From positions 1-13,421 of the forward strand of contig JAITHH010000038.1 in assembly GCA_031280065.1 (NCBI GenBank): a stretch of 13,421 nt of DNA, given 5' to 3'. This stretch comes from Treponema sp. GTDB taxonomy: Bacteria > Spirochaetota > Spirochaetia > Treponematales > Breznakiellaceae. Of this stretch, positions 1-6,800 are shown piece after piece. Made by a program: the position numbers and the translations under genes. The notes beneath the pieces are model-generated. The model made no database searches. It saw only the letters and a list, made by a program, of their open reading frames with translations, and was not told the origin of the DNA. The stretch's first letter is position 1. Each line of letters opens with the position of its first letter.

Positions 1-2
1 GT

Positions 3-215
3 GGGCACTACAGGCTGCGCATCCCCTTCCACGTTTATAAGGAAACGGCCTATATGAAGGGGGCCGGGAAGCCGTCCGCTTTAGAGCCTGTTCAAAATCT
101 GGAATTTTGGCGTTGCAAACGCCAAAATTCTACCTTGCAGGCTCCAAAAGAGCCCGAAAATCGGGATATTTGCGGTCTATTGACCGCAAATATCCACAAT
201 TTGAACAGGCTCTTA
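3..215 (+). pseudogene. C-terminal end of an unidentified ORF running into a palindromic repeat
   Basis: One frame is open from the window edge to a TAG at 213-215. The first ~27 codons (GHYRLRIPFHVYKETAYMKG...) look protein-like. From about position 83 the frame reads through the cloverleaf repeat, so the last ~43 residues are repeat-encoded and unlikely to be original. The simplest reading is a gene whose 3' end was replaced or extended by insertion of the element. I do not recognise the family. The opposite strand is also open over the first 82 bases, so even the strand is uncertain. Confidence 0.3.
83..213. repeat. Cloverleaf-like palindromic element with terminal inverted repeats
   Basis: The ends are a perfect 14-bp inverted repeat: AGAGCCTGTTCAAA at 83-96 and its reverse complement at 200-213. 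Three hairpins lie inside. The first has a 13-bp stem at 102-114/118-130 (GAATTTTGGCGTT) with a GCA loop. The second has a 5-bp stem at 140-144/150-154. The third has a 14-bp stem at 164-177/182-195 (GGATATTTGCGGTC) with a TATT loop. Closed by the terminal repeat, the element can fold as a four-way junction. If the repeat is taken as GAGCC..., both sides carry TTA (81-83 and 213-215), a possible 3-bp target duplication. It contains no transposase, so a MITE-like or REP-like non-autonomous element is likely. Confidence 0.75.
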
Positions 216-249
216 TAGATTGCGTTACCACCTCAACCGCGCCGCGCCA

Positions 250-537
250 CTAGGCCGATTCCGCCCGCATGGACAGAATATTGCCGCACACGCCGGAGCG
301 GATGAGTTCCCGGACGCGCCAATACTCCGAGCGGTAACGGTTCTGCGCCGCCACCGCCAGCACGCGTCGGCTGCGCCGCGCCGCTTCGATCATCGCATCG
401 CAGTCCGCCAAGGAAATGGCCATCGGCTTTTCCAGCAGGACATGCGCCCCCGCGTCCAGGCTGTCCACGGCCATGATCCGGTGCAGGGGCGGCGGCGTAC
501 AGATACACACGATGTCAAAACCGCCGTGATCGGCTTG
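250..537 (-). pseudogene. Remnant of a Gfo/Idh/MocA-family NAD(P)-dependent oxidoreductase
   Basis: A minus-strand frame, bounded by TGA at 538-540 and TAG at 250-252, encodes about 95 residues. They match the middle of the family: the end of the Rossmann fold (DIVCICTPPPLH), the helix after it, and the hallmark EKP motif in HVLLEKPMAIS, where the lysine is the usual catalytic or cofactor-contacting residue. AAQNRYRSEYWRVRELIRSG follows. The family is normally about 320-380 aa. The GxGxxG nucleotide-binding start and the whole C-terminal alpha/beta domain are missing, and no start codon fits a complete protein. The 3' break lies 36 bp from the cloverleaf element, which suggests rearrangement there. 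Substrate cannot be inferred. Confidence 0.72.
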
Positions 538-619
538 TCAAGGGAATTCTGCAAACGTTTGGAGAAATTTACGGCGATTTTCTTCTATATTTTAGCGCAT
601 TATACCGTGCGGGAACCGG

Positions 620-961
620 TCAGCGGATATACCCCGCTCCGTGCAGGGCTTCGGCAATGTCCTCGTACGAGCGGGCAACCACCGCCAGCCCTCCGTTTGC
701 CCGTACCGCCGCCAGAAATTCCTCCTGCGCTTCCGAAAGCCGCCCGGTATTGCTCTTGCACTCCACCGCCAAAAAACGCCCTCCTGGCAGGATGCCGATG
801 ATGTCTGACGATCCCGGATGTCCAAAACGGATAAACCGCTTATCCCCCGCCGGCAGGGCCCCGGTGTTGTTGATCCAGGCGTAGATGCCCTGGAGGGTCA
901 GATACTCAAGACAGGTCCGCTTTACCTCATTTTCGGGAATGGGGGCTGTTCCGTTCTTCAT
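620..961 (-). CDS. VRR-NUC domain nuclease (phage-type, orphan)
   Basis: This 113-residue protein consists almost entirely of a VRR-NUC fold, a PD-(D/E)XK-type nuclease common as a stand-alone small protein in phages and prophages. Visible motifs are an N-terminal helix with Glu (E10/E12, in the ENEVKR stretch), INNTGAL near 30-36, the GSSD-IIG loop with D53, the E67-x-K69 catalytic pair in AVECK, and Q79 in the following SEAQ helix. The length is normal for the single-domain form, so the gene appears intact. The only strong start is the ATG at 959-961; I see no clear Shine-Dalgarno sequence upstream of it. Neighbours are a degraded oxidoreductase and repeats, with no phage structural or replication genes. 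It may be a prophage remnant or a small defence/repair nuclease; the window does not decide. Confidence 0.8.
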   Translation of the reverse strand: MKNGTAPIPENEVKRTCLEYLTLQGIYAWINNTGALPAGDKRFIRFGHPGSSDIIGILPGGRFLAVECKSNTGRLSEAQEEFLAAVRANGGLAVVARSYEDIAEALHGAGYIR

Positions 962-1008
962 AGGTACACCGAGCGTATATCACCAGCGGGGAAAATGCTA
1001 TGTCATGC

Positions 1009-1045
1009 GAGGCTCTTGCAAAACTGAAATTTTTGCAAGAACCTC
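1009..1045. repeat. Near-perfect hairpin with insertion-element-like ends
   Basis: The arms 1009-1023 (GAGGCTCTTGCAAAA) and 1031-1045 are reverse complements except for one C/A mismatch (1013/1041), around a 7-base centre. The arm resembles the terminal repeat of the cloverleaf element (GAGCCTGTTCAAA), so it could be two insertion-element ends brought together by deletion. It sits just upstream of the transporter gene on the plus strand and downstream of no plus-strand gene. The plus-strand 3' side is not a clean U-run, so I do not call it a terminator. Confidence 0.6.
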
Positions 1046-1107
1046 ATGCTATAAATTACTTCTATGAAGCAACCGTTCTTGGAATCACGCTTGCATAAAC
1101 CAGCGGC

Positions 1108-2538
1108 ATGAAATACCGTGGCAGCATGAAAGCCGCCGGGTCCATGACCCAAGGAGCGCCCCTGGGCCTCCTCCTCCGCTTCGCCGTCCCCCTGATGCTG
1201 GGGGATATGGTCCACCAGGCGTATACCATTGCCGACAGTATGGCGGTGGGCCGGATGATCGGTGTGCGGGCCTTCGCCGCGGTGAGCGCCGGAGGGTTCT
1301 TTTACTGGATGGTTCTGGTGATCATCTTTGGGTTTTCCCACGGTTTTGGGACCCTCATCGCCCAGTATTTCGGCGCGGGGGACCGCCGGTCCCTGGGGTG
1401 TGCGTGCGCCCTGTCATTGGAACTCGGCGCGGTTATCGCCCTGGTGATGACGGCGCTCTGCCTGCTCCTCTTACGGCCCGTCCTGTCCGTGATGCACACC
1501 CCGCAGGACATCTTTGAAGACACCGTCCGCTATCTGCGGGTCATGTTTGCCGGAATCCTGTTTACCTTTATTGGCAGCGTACTCTCCGCCGTGTTCCGCG
1601 CCTTGGGGGACAGCAAAACGCCGCTCTGCGCCTTTATCGCTTCAGCGGCCCTGAACATCGTCCTGGACATCGCACTGATCCGCTGGACAGGTCTGGGCGT
1701 GGCCGCGGCTGCCCTGGCCACGGTGATCACCCAAGCGCTGTCCGCCCTTTTCTGCTTTTGGCGGCTGTTCCGGCGGCGGGAAGTCAGGCTGCGCCGGAGG
1801 GACTTTGCCCCTGACCGGAAGGTGATCGGGGAGCTGCTGCGCTTGGGAGCGCCTATGGGGGCGCGGGATTGTATTGCCGCCGCCGGCGGGACGGTGATTC
1901 AGTATGTGATCAACGGCTATGGGACGATTGCTATTGCGGGAATCGCGGCGGCCAAGAAGCTCTACAGTCTGCTCTTTATCATCGGTGGCGGGCTTGACGG
2001 GGCCGCCGCGACCTTCATCGCGCAGAATTACGGAGCGCGGCGCTTTGACCGTATCGCAAGCGGCATGGCCGCCACCCGCCGGATCATGCTGGCGGGGCTG
2101 CTGTTCATCATGCCCCTCATGTTTTTCGCGGGCAGGCGGGTCTTGGGGCTTTTTATCAGCGGCAGTTCCGAAGAGACCGGGGCGGTTCTGGATACGGCGG
2201 TGAACCAGATGCGGGTCTGTCTTGTGCTGCTCCCCGCGCTGTACATGCTGTTTCTCTACCGTTCCGGGCTGCAAGGCATGGGGAACAGTTTTATGCCGAT
2301 GGTGTCGGGGTTTTTGGAGGCGGGTTTGCGGGCTGCGGCGGCGCTGATTCTGCCCAGTTTTTTCGGCCTGTGGGGGGTATATATTGCCGAACCTATTGGC
2401 TGGCCGCTGATGGCGCTGCAGCTTTTCGCGGCTTTCCGGGCGGACTGCCGGAAGAAGCGGGCGGCTGGGGACGAGGCATCCGGGGGGACCGCGAACCAAA
2501 GGTTCGATGGCCCCCCGGCCGCGCACCGCTCAGGCTAA
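1108..2538 (+). CDS. MATE-family multidrug/toxin efflux transporter
   Basis: This is an inner-membrane antiporter of the MatE family: two homologous halves of six helices that export organic cations or drugs in exchange for Na+ or H+. The N-terminal half opens with MTQGAPLGLLLRFAVPLMLGD and DSMAVGRMIG and runs to about residue 225, ending in RLFRRREVRLRRR. The second half starts at ELLRLGAPMGARD and shows the typical AQNYGARRFDRI loop and LYRSGLQGMGNSFMP segment. The encoded 476 aa slightly exceeds the usual 440-460. The start is uncertain: in-frame ATGs at 1108, 1126 and 1144 all lack a clear ribosome site, and the family often begins close to the MTQG at 1144. The last ~20 residues (GGTANQRFDGPPAAHRSG) are encoded by a repeat hairpin and look like acquired sequence. 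Substrate unknown. Confidence 0.92.
   Translation: MKYRGSMKAAGSMTQGAPLGLLLRFAVPLMLGDMVHQAYTIADSMAVGRMIGVRAFAAVSAGGFFYWMVLVIIFGFSHGFGTLIAQYFGAGDRRSLGCACALSLELGAVIALVMTALCLLLLRPVLSVMHTPQDIFEDTVRYLRVMFAGILFTFIGSVLSAVFRALGDSKTPLCAFIASAALNIVLDIALIRWTGLGVAAAALATVITQALSALFCFWRLFRRREVRLRRRDFAPDRKVIGELLRLGAPMGARDCIAAAGGTVIQYVINGYGTIAIAGIAAAKKLYSLLFIIGGGLDGAAATFIAQNYGARRFDRIASGMAATRRIMLAGLLFIMPLMFFAGRRVLGLFISGSSEETGAVLDTAVNQMRVCLVLLPALYMLFLYRSGLQGMGNSFMPMVSGFLEAGLRAAAALILPSFFGLWGVYIAEPIGWPLMALQLFAAFRADCRKKRAAGDEASGGTANQRFDGPPAAHRSG
2480..2518. repeat. GC-rich palindrome at the 3' end of the transporter gene
   Basis: CC-GGGGGG at 2480-2487 pairs with CCCCCC-GG at 2511-2518, CC at 2489-2490 with GG at 2509-2510, and CGAACC at 2492-2497 with GGTTCG at 2501-2506, leaving an AAA loop. 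This is about 16 base pairs with one small bulge and one small internal loop. It lies in frame inside the last codons of the MATE gene. Its core GAACCAAAGGTTCGATG recurs in a diverged form right after metH (7521-7536), so it is a repeat family rather than transporter coding sequence. No T-run follows, so it is not a classical intrinsic terminator. Confidence 0.65.
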
Positions 2539-2600
2539 AGCCTTCGCGCATCTGTGCTCATAGGGGGTATTACGTGCGCTACGCCAGGCCGCATAACACC

Positions 2601-2656
2601 GTCTCAACGCCCTACGGACGCGGTTGTTGGGCGGGGGCGTTGGGGTGGAACCCCCA
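2601..2656. repeat. Hairpin repeat, left copy flanking the small-ORF unit
   Basis: A 12-bp stem with wobbles forms between 2601-2612 and 2635-2646; its core is CAACGCCC at 2605-2612 with GGGCGTTG at 2635-2642. It overlaps a second hairpin, GGGGTGGAACCCC (2642-2654). The 15-mer GGGGTGGAACCCCCA (2642-2656) is repeated exactly at 3007-3021. Further similarity (CCGTC upstream, GGCGGGGG in the middle) suggests both copies derive from one longer element. Such paired imperfect stems recall integron attC sites, but the flanking 7-mers (TCTCAAC, GTTGGGG) do not meet the RYYYAAC/GTTRRRY consensus. Confidence 0.55.
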
Positions 2657-2664
2657 TAGAAGCC

Positions 2665-2693
2665 TTGTCAGCCGCCCCGCAAGCCTCCATAAT
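2665..2693 (+). promoter_or_regulatory. Sigma70-type promoter for the small-ORF unit
   Basis: TTGTCA at 2665-2670 (5/6 to the -35 consensus) and CATAAT at 2688-2693 (5/6 to the -10) are separated by exactly 17 bases. A transcript from here would start near 2700, just before the ribosome site GAGG (2702-2705) of the 59-aa ORF, giving a very short leader. The placement fits a dedicated promoter. Confidence 0.62.
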
Positions 2694-2710
2694 TAACACA
2701 TGAGGCGATA

Positions 2711-2890
2711 ATGGAAAAAGTTGTTGAAGAATTAAAGAATATAAGCAAGACGCTTGAAGGAATATTGGCGGCAATGGCAAAACCGGAGAATAAATATGAA
2801 AAGGCGCTTACGATTGCCGGCACGGGGGTGGGCGCGCTCGGTATCATTCACATAATCGACACAATACTCCGTTGGGTCAGGGGAGGGTAA
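2711..2890 (+). CDS. Small membrane protein, 59 aa, with coiled-coil N-terminus
   Basis: The ORF MEKVVEELKNISKTLEGI... has a ribosome site GAGG five bases before its ATG and a good promoter just upstream, so it is probably expressed. Residues 1-22 form an amphipathic, heptad-like helix. Residues ~23-31 (AKPENKYEK) are a charged hinge. Residues ~32-51 (ALTIAGTGVGALGIIHIIDT) form one predicted membrane helix, followed by a short basic end (LRWVRGG). It overlaps nothing and is followed one base later by a second tiny membrane ORF whose ribosome site lies inside this gene's 3' end, so the two look translationally coupled. The composition is more AT-rich than the flanking genes, suggesting transfer. 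I know no named family. A small holin-like, toxin-like or regulatory membrane peptide is possible. Confidence 0.68.
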   Translation: MEKVVEELKNISKTLEGILAAMAKPENKYEKALTIAGTGVGALGIIHIIDTILRWVRGG

Positions 2891-2891
2891 T

Positions 2892-2981
2892 ATGGTTTTA
2901 CAGCTTATTGAAGGTATTATTCTGGTAATATTGGGCATATCTATCGTGATGATTGCCCGTAATTTAAGAAAGAACCCGTAG
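2892..2981 (+). CDS. Very small hydrophobic protein, 29 aa
   Basis: ATG at 2892 is preceded by GGAGGG (2882-2887), a strong ribosome site four bases upstream that overlaps the end of the 59-aa ORF. The product, MVLQLIEGIILVILGISIV then MIARNLRKNP, is a single membrane helix (about residues 3-21) followed by a basic tail. This architecture is shared by small bacterial membrane proteins, including type I toxins and small regulators of membrane complexes; resemblance is by architecture only. Coupling to the 59-aa gene suggests the two products act together. The short length limits certainty that it is a gene, but the strong ribosome site argues for it. Confidence 0.6.
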   Translation: MVLQLIEGIILVILGISIVMIARNLRKNP

Positions 2982-3003
2982 CAATACCCGTCCAAGCGAA
3001 GAG

Positions 3004-3021
3004 GCGGGGGTGGAACCCCCA
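3004..3021. repeat. Hairpin repeat, right copy flanking the small-ORF unit
   Basis: GCGGGGGTGGAACCCCCA contains a perfect GGGGG/CCCCC stem (3006-3010, 3016-3020) with a TGGAA loop. It shares 15 identical bases with 2642-2656. It lies between the two convergent units, 25 bases after the 29-aa ORF and about 11 bases beyond the stop of the MetF-like gene on the other strand. It could hinder transcription from both sides, but no T-run is present on either strand. Confidence 0.6.
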
Positions 3022-3031
3022 CATTCCTTGA

Positions 3032-3814
3032 TTACTCAGCGCCTGCCGGGGAGAAAAGCCCCGCCAGATATGGCCGTAGATCAACCTTCACCGGCATCAG
3101 GTACAGGTTAAATCCGTTCCGGGCGCAGAACGCAAGGACTTCTTTTTCAAAGGCGATGTTCCAGTCCAGACCGGCCCGGAAAGACTTGGGAAAAACCGCC
3201 CGGTTCCGCGACTCCCAGTAATTCCGGCTGCCCTTGGACAGCACCGGCGCGAGCCCCCAGAATATCCGCTTGTTTTCCAGGAATTCCGAATATATCTCCA
3301 GCAGCCGCAGGTCAAAAAAGGGCTGGCTCATAAAACCCGTTGCGCCCGCTTCTTCCTTTAACGCCAGATAGTCCAGCTCATAGCGGATATTCGTCCGGTA
3401 GGGGTCAAAGGCCGCGTAGATTTCCAGTTCCGGCATCTCCGCTTTCAGCTTCCTGATGAAGGGCAGGGCCGGGGACGAATCCCAGGGACGGCGGAGGCGG
3501 CCCCCCTCGTCCTCATCCCCGTCGCCTGAAATAACCAGCGCCTTGACAATGCCCTGCCGCCGGAAAAACGGGGCAAGGGGAAAGGGCTCGTCCAGGGAGA
3601 AATCCCTGGCCCGCAGATGGGGCATAAAGTCCGCCATGGGACGTGCCGGAATGTCCCCCGGCTCCGGTAAGACGCAGGCTTCCCAGGAACGCAGGGAGAA
3701 GCGCGTCAGATCGGGAATATTGATAAGGTTTATGCCGCCGTAAGCGCCGCACACGCGGAGGTCTTCCCGCACCGATGCGGCGGAGCGGGGTACGATTTCT
3801 AAAGATATGTCCAT
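3032..3814 (-). CDS. MetF-family methylenetetrahydrofolate reductase-like protein
   Basis: Methylenetetrahydrofolate reductase is an FAD-dependent TIM-barrel enzyme that converts 5,10-CH2-THF to 5-CH3-THF, the methyl donor for MetH. From the ATG at 3812-3814 the protein has 260 aa. Landmarks correspond to E. coli MetF: E6 in SLEIVPRS (E. coli FEFFPP, Glu28), PHLRARD at 65-71, D98 in ISGDGD (Asp120 region), YAAFDPYR at 133-140, and Q164 in SQPFFD (Gln183 in TQFFFD). The short length and divergent sequence make the exact electron donor and substrate uncertain. An upstream in-frame ATG at 3856 would add 14 residues but leave only 13 bp to metH; the inner start leaves 55 bp for promoters. Neither start has a clear Shine-Dalgarno sequence. 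Divergence from metH supports a shared methionine/C1 role. Confidence 0.83.
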   Translation of the reverse strand: MDISLEIVPRSAASVREDLRVCGAYGGINLINIPDLTRFSLRSWEACVLPEPGDIPARPMADFMPHLRARDFSLDEPFPLAPFFRRQGIVKALVISGDGDEDEGGRLRRPWDSSPALPFIRKLKAEMPELEIYAAFDPYRTNIRYELDYLALKEEAGATGFMSQPFFDLRLLEIYSEFLENKRIFWGLAPVLSKGSRNYWESRNRAVFPKSFRAGLDWNIAFEKEVLAFCARNGFNLYLMPVKVDLRPYLAGLFSPAGAE

Positions 3815-3869
3815 AAGGGACAAGCCTACGGCATATTGCCCCGCCGGGCAATACATGGTCTAATGCCCT

Positions 3870-6800
3870 ATGGACTATCGGGAACGGCGGGACAGCCTGG
3901 AGCGTCTCGCGGAGCGGGAAATACTGATTCTGGACGGGGCCATGGGATCGCTCATCCAGGGACGCGGCCTCTCCGGGGCCGATTACCGGGGCGCTGAATT
4001 CGCCGCGCACCCGGTCAGCCTGGCCGGATGCCACGACGCGCTGTGCGTCACGCGGCCTGAAATCATCATTTCCATACACGAAGCCTACCTGCAGGCGGGC
4101 GCGGCAATCATCACCACATGCAGCTTTAACGCAAACGCGCTTTCGCTCGCCGATTATGGGCTTGCGGACCGGGCCTATGACATCAGCCGGGCCGCCGCCA
4201 GTTGCGCCCGGATTGCGGCGGACAAACACGCCGCGCCTGACCGTCCCCGTTTTGTCGCGGGGAGTATGGGGCCCACCGGCAAGAGCCTCTCTATCGCCTC
4301 GGACATGGACGATCCGGGGAAACGCGCCGTTACCTGGCCCGAAATGGAAGCGGCCTACTACGATAACGCCCGCGGGCTCGTGGACGGCGGCGCGGACATC
4401 CTCCTTATCGAGACGGTTTTCGACACGCTCAACGCCAAGGCCGCGCTCTTTGCCGTGTCGCGGCTTATGGAGGAGCGGGGACAGGATATTCCGGTCATCG
4501 TTTCCGCGACCATTTCAGACGCTTCCGGGCGAATGCTCTGCGGTCAGACCGTGGAAGCCTTTGCCGTATCGGTGCTCCACGCGAAGCCCTGGGCCCTAGG
4601 GCTGAATTGCGCCCTGGGCGCGGAATTGATACTGCCCCATTTGGAGGCCCTTGCCGCCTGCTCGCCGGCGCGGGTGTGCTGCTATCCCAACGCGGGCCTG
4701 CCTGACCGCTTGGGCGCATACAGGGAAGGCCCCGAAGAAACGGCCCGTTTTATGGAAGAATTCTTCACCCGGGGGCTGGTGAACATCGCCGGAGGCTGCT
4801 GCGGCACGACGCCTGAGCATATCACCCGGATCGCCCGGATCGCGGCCCGGTATGCCCCCCGGAATTTCCGCACTCCCCGCCGCGATCCGGCAGCCATGCT
4901 CGCAGGGCTCGAAGTCCTGGACCCGGACAGCGGGTTTATCGGCATTGGCGAGCGGACCAATGTGGCGGGCAGCAGGAAATTCCTGGGCCTGGTTGAGCGG
5001 GGCCGCTGGGACGAGGCGTCCGGCATCGCCCGAGAGATGATCGCCGCGGGCGCGGGAATCATCGACGTGTGCATGGACGACGCCCTGCTTGACGGCAAGG
5101 CGGCAATGGTCCGCTTCCTCAACCTCTGCCTCTCGGACCCCGCCATCGCCCGGGTCCCGGTCATGGCCGACAGCTCGTCCTGGGACACCCTCGAAGCGGC
5201 CCTTCAGGGTATGCAGGGCAGGGGCGTCATCAACTCGCTGAGTCTCAAGGAAGGCGAAACTGAATTCCTGCGGCGGGCCGCGCTGGTCCGCCGCTACGGA
5301 GCCGCCGCCGCGGTCATGCTTTTTGACGAAGAAGGCCAGGCGGTAACCTTTGAAAAGAAAACCGCCGTGGCCGGGCGCTGCTACAAGCTGCTTACCGGCG
5401 CGGGTTTCCCCCCCGGCGGAATCATCTTCGACCCCAACGTGCTGACCATCGCCACGGGCATGGCCGGGCATGACTGCTACGCCCTGGACTTTATCCGCGC
5501 CTGCTCCTGGATACGGGAGCATTGCCCCGGGGCCCGCATAAGCGCCGGGGTTTCCAACCTTTCGTTCAGCTTCCGGGGCAATGAAACCGTGCGGAGAGCC
5601 ATGCACGCGGTCTTTCTGAAACACGCGGCGGAGGCGGGCCTGTCCATGGCGATGGTGAATCCCGCCGCCCTGGTCCCCTACGGCGAGGTGCCGCCTGAAT
5701 TACGCGCCGCCGCCGAAGACGCCGTGCTGTGCCGGGGGGAAAACCCTTCCGAGCGGCTCATTGCCCTCGCCCTCCAGACACGCAAGAACGGCGGCCCGGA
5801 ATCAGGCGGCGCGCCGTCCGCCGCGCTCCGCTGGCGGGAACAGGATGCGGAGGCCCGGGTTGAATACGCCCTGCTCAACGGCCTTGACGCGGATATCGAA
5901 GCGGATGTCCTGGAACTCAAGGCGCGGCTTGCTCCCCTCCAGATCATCGAGGGCCCCCTCATGCGGGCCATGCGGGAAACGGGCAGGCGTTTCGGCGAAG
6001 GGGCCCTGTTCCTGCCCCAGGTGATCCGCTGCGCCCGGGTGATGAAGAAGGCCGTGGCCGCCCTGGAGCCCTTTATGGAACAGGCCGAAGCGGGCGCGCC
6101 GGCGTCCGGGGGGAAAATCATCATGGCCACGGTCAAGGGGGATGTCCACGACATCGGGAAGAACATTGCGGGCCTGGTCATCGCCTGCAACGGCTATACG
6201 GTGATCGACTTGGGGGTGATGGTCCCCTGCGGGCAGATACTCGACGCGGCGGAACGGGAAAAGGCCGGCGCGGTCGGGCTTTCCGGCCTCATCAGCCCCT
6301 CGCTTGAAGAAATGGTCCGCGTTGCCGAGGAAATGGAGCGCCGGGGATTCACCATCCCCCTCCTGATAGGCGGCGCGGCGGCAAGTCTCACGCACACGGC
6401 GCTCCGCATCGCCCCCACGTATTCGGGCCCGGTGGTCTATGTACGGGACGCCGGGGAATCGGCGGTAGTTCTCCACGCGCTGTTTTCCCGCGGGCCCGCC
6501 CGTGAACGGGATGAATTTCTGTCCGCGCTCTACGGCGAATACGAAAAGGCCCGCGTCCGCTATGGGACGCCCGAAGGTTCCGCCGCTCCGGGTGCGGCGC
6601 CGTCAAAGCGTCCGGCGCTCAGTCTGGAAGCGGCCCGGGCCAAGCGCCTGGCAAGCGATTGGGTCAAAAACCCGCCGCCTGAGCCGAAGGTCACAGGCGC
6701 CGTCTCATACAACGGCTATCCCCTTGAAAAGATCGTCCCCCGCGTCAACTGGGAGGCGTTCTACCGGTTTTGGGAACTGAACGGCCCGGCCCGCAGCCGT

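Noticed and set aside
220..801. 193-codon plus-strand ORF across the oxidoreductase remnant
   Set aside because: Antisense to both the Gfo/Idh/MocA remnant and the VRR-NUC gene, with an Arg/His/Pro-rich composition and no motif.
1642..2526. Long minus-strand ORF opposite the MATE gene
   Set aside because: It is Arg/Pro/Gln-rich with no recognisable motif, and the plus strand encodes a clear MATE protein; typical antisense shadow in GC-rich DNA.
4596..5624. 342-codon minus-strand ORF inside metH
   Set aside because: Antisense shadow of well-conserved MetH domains; no family resemblance.
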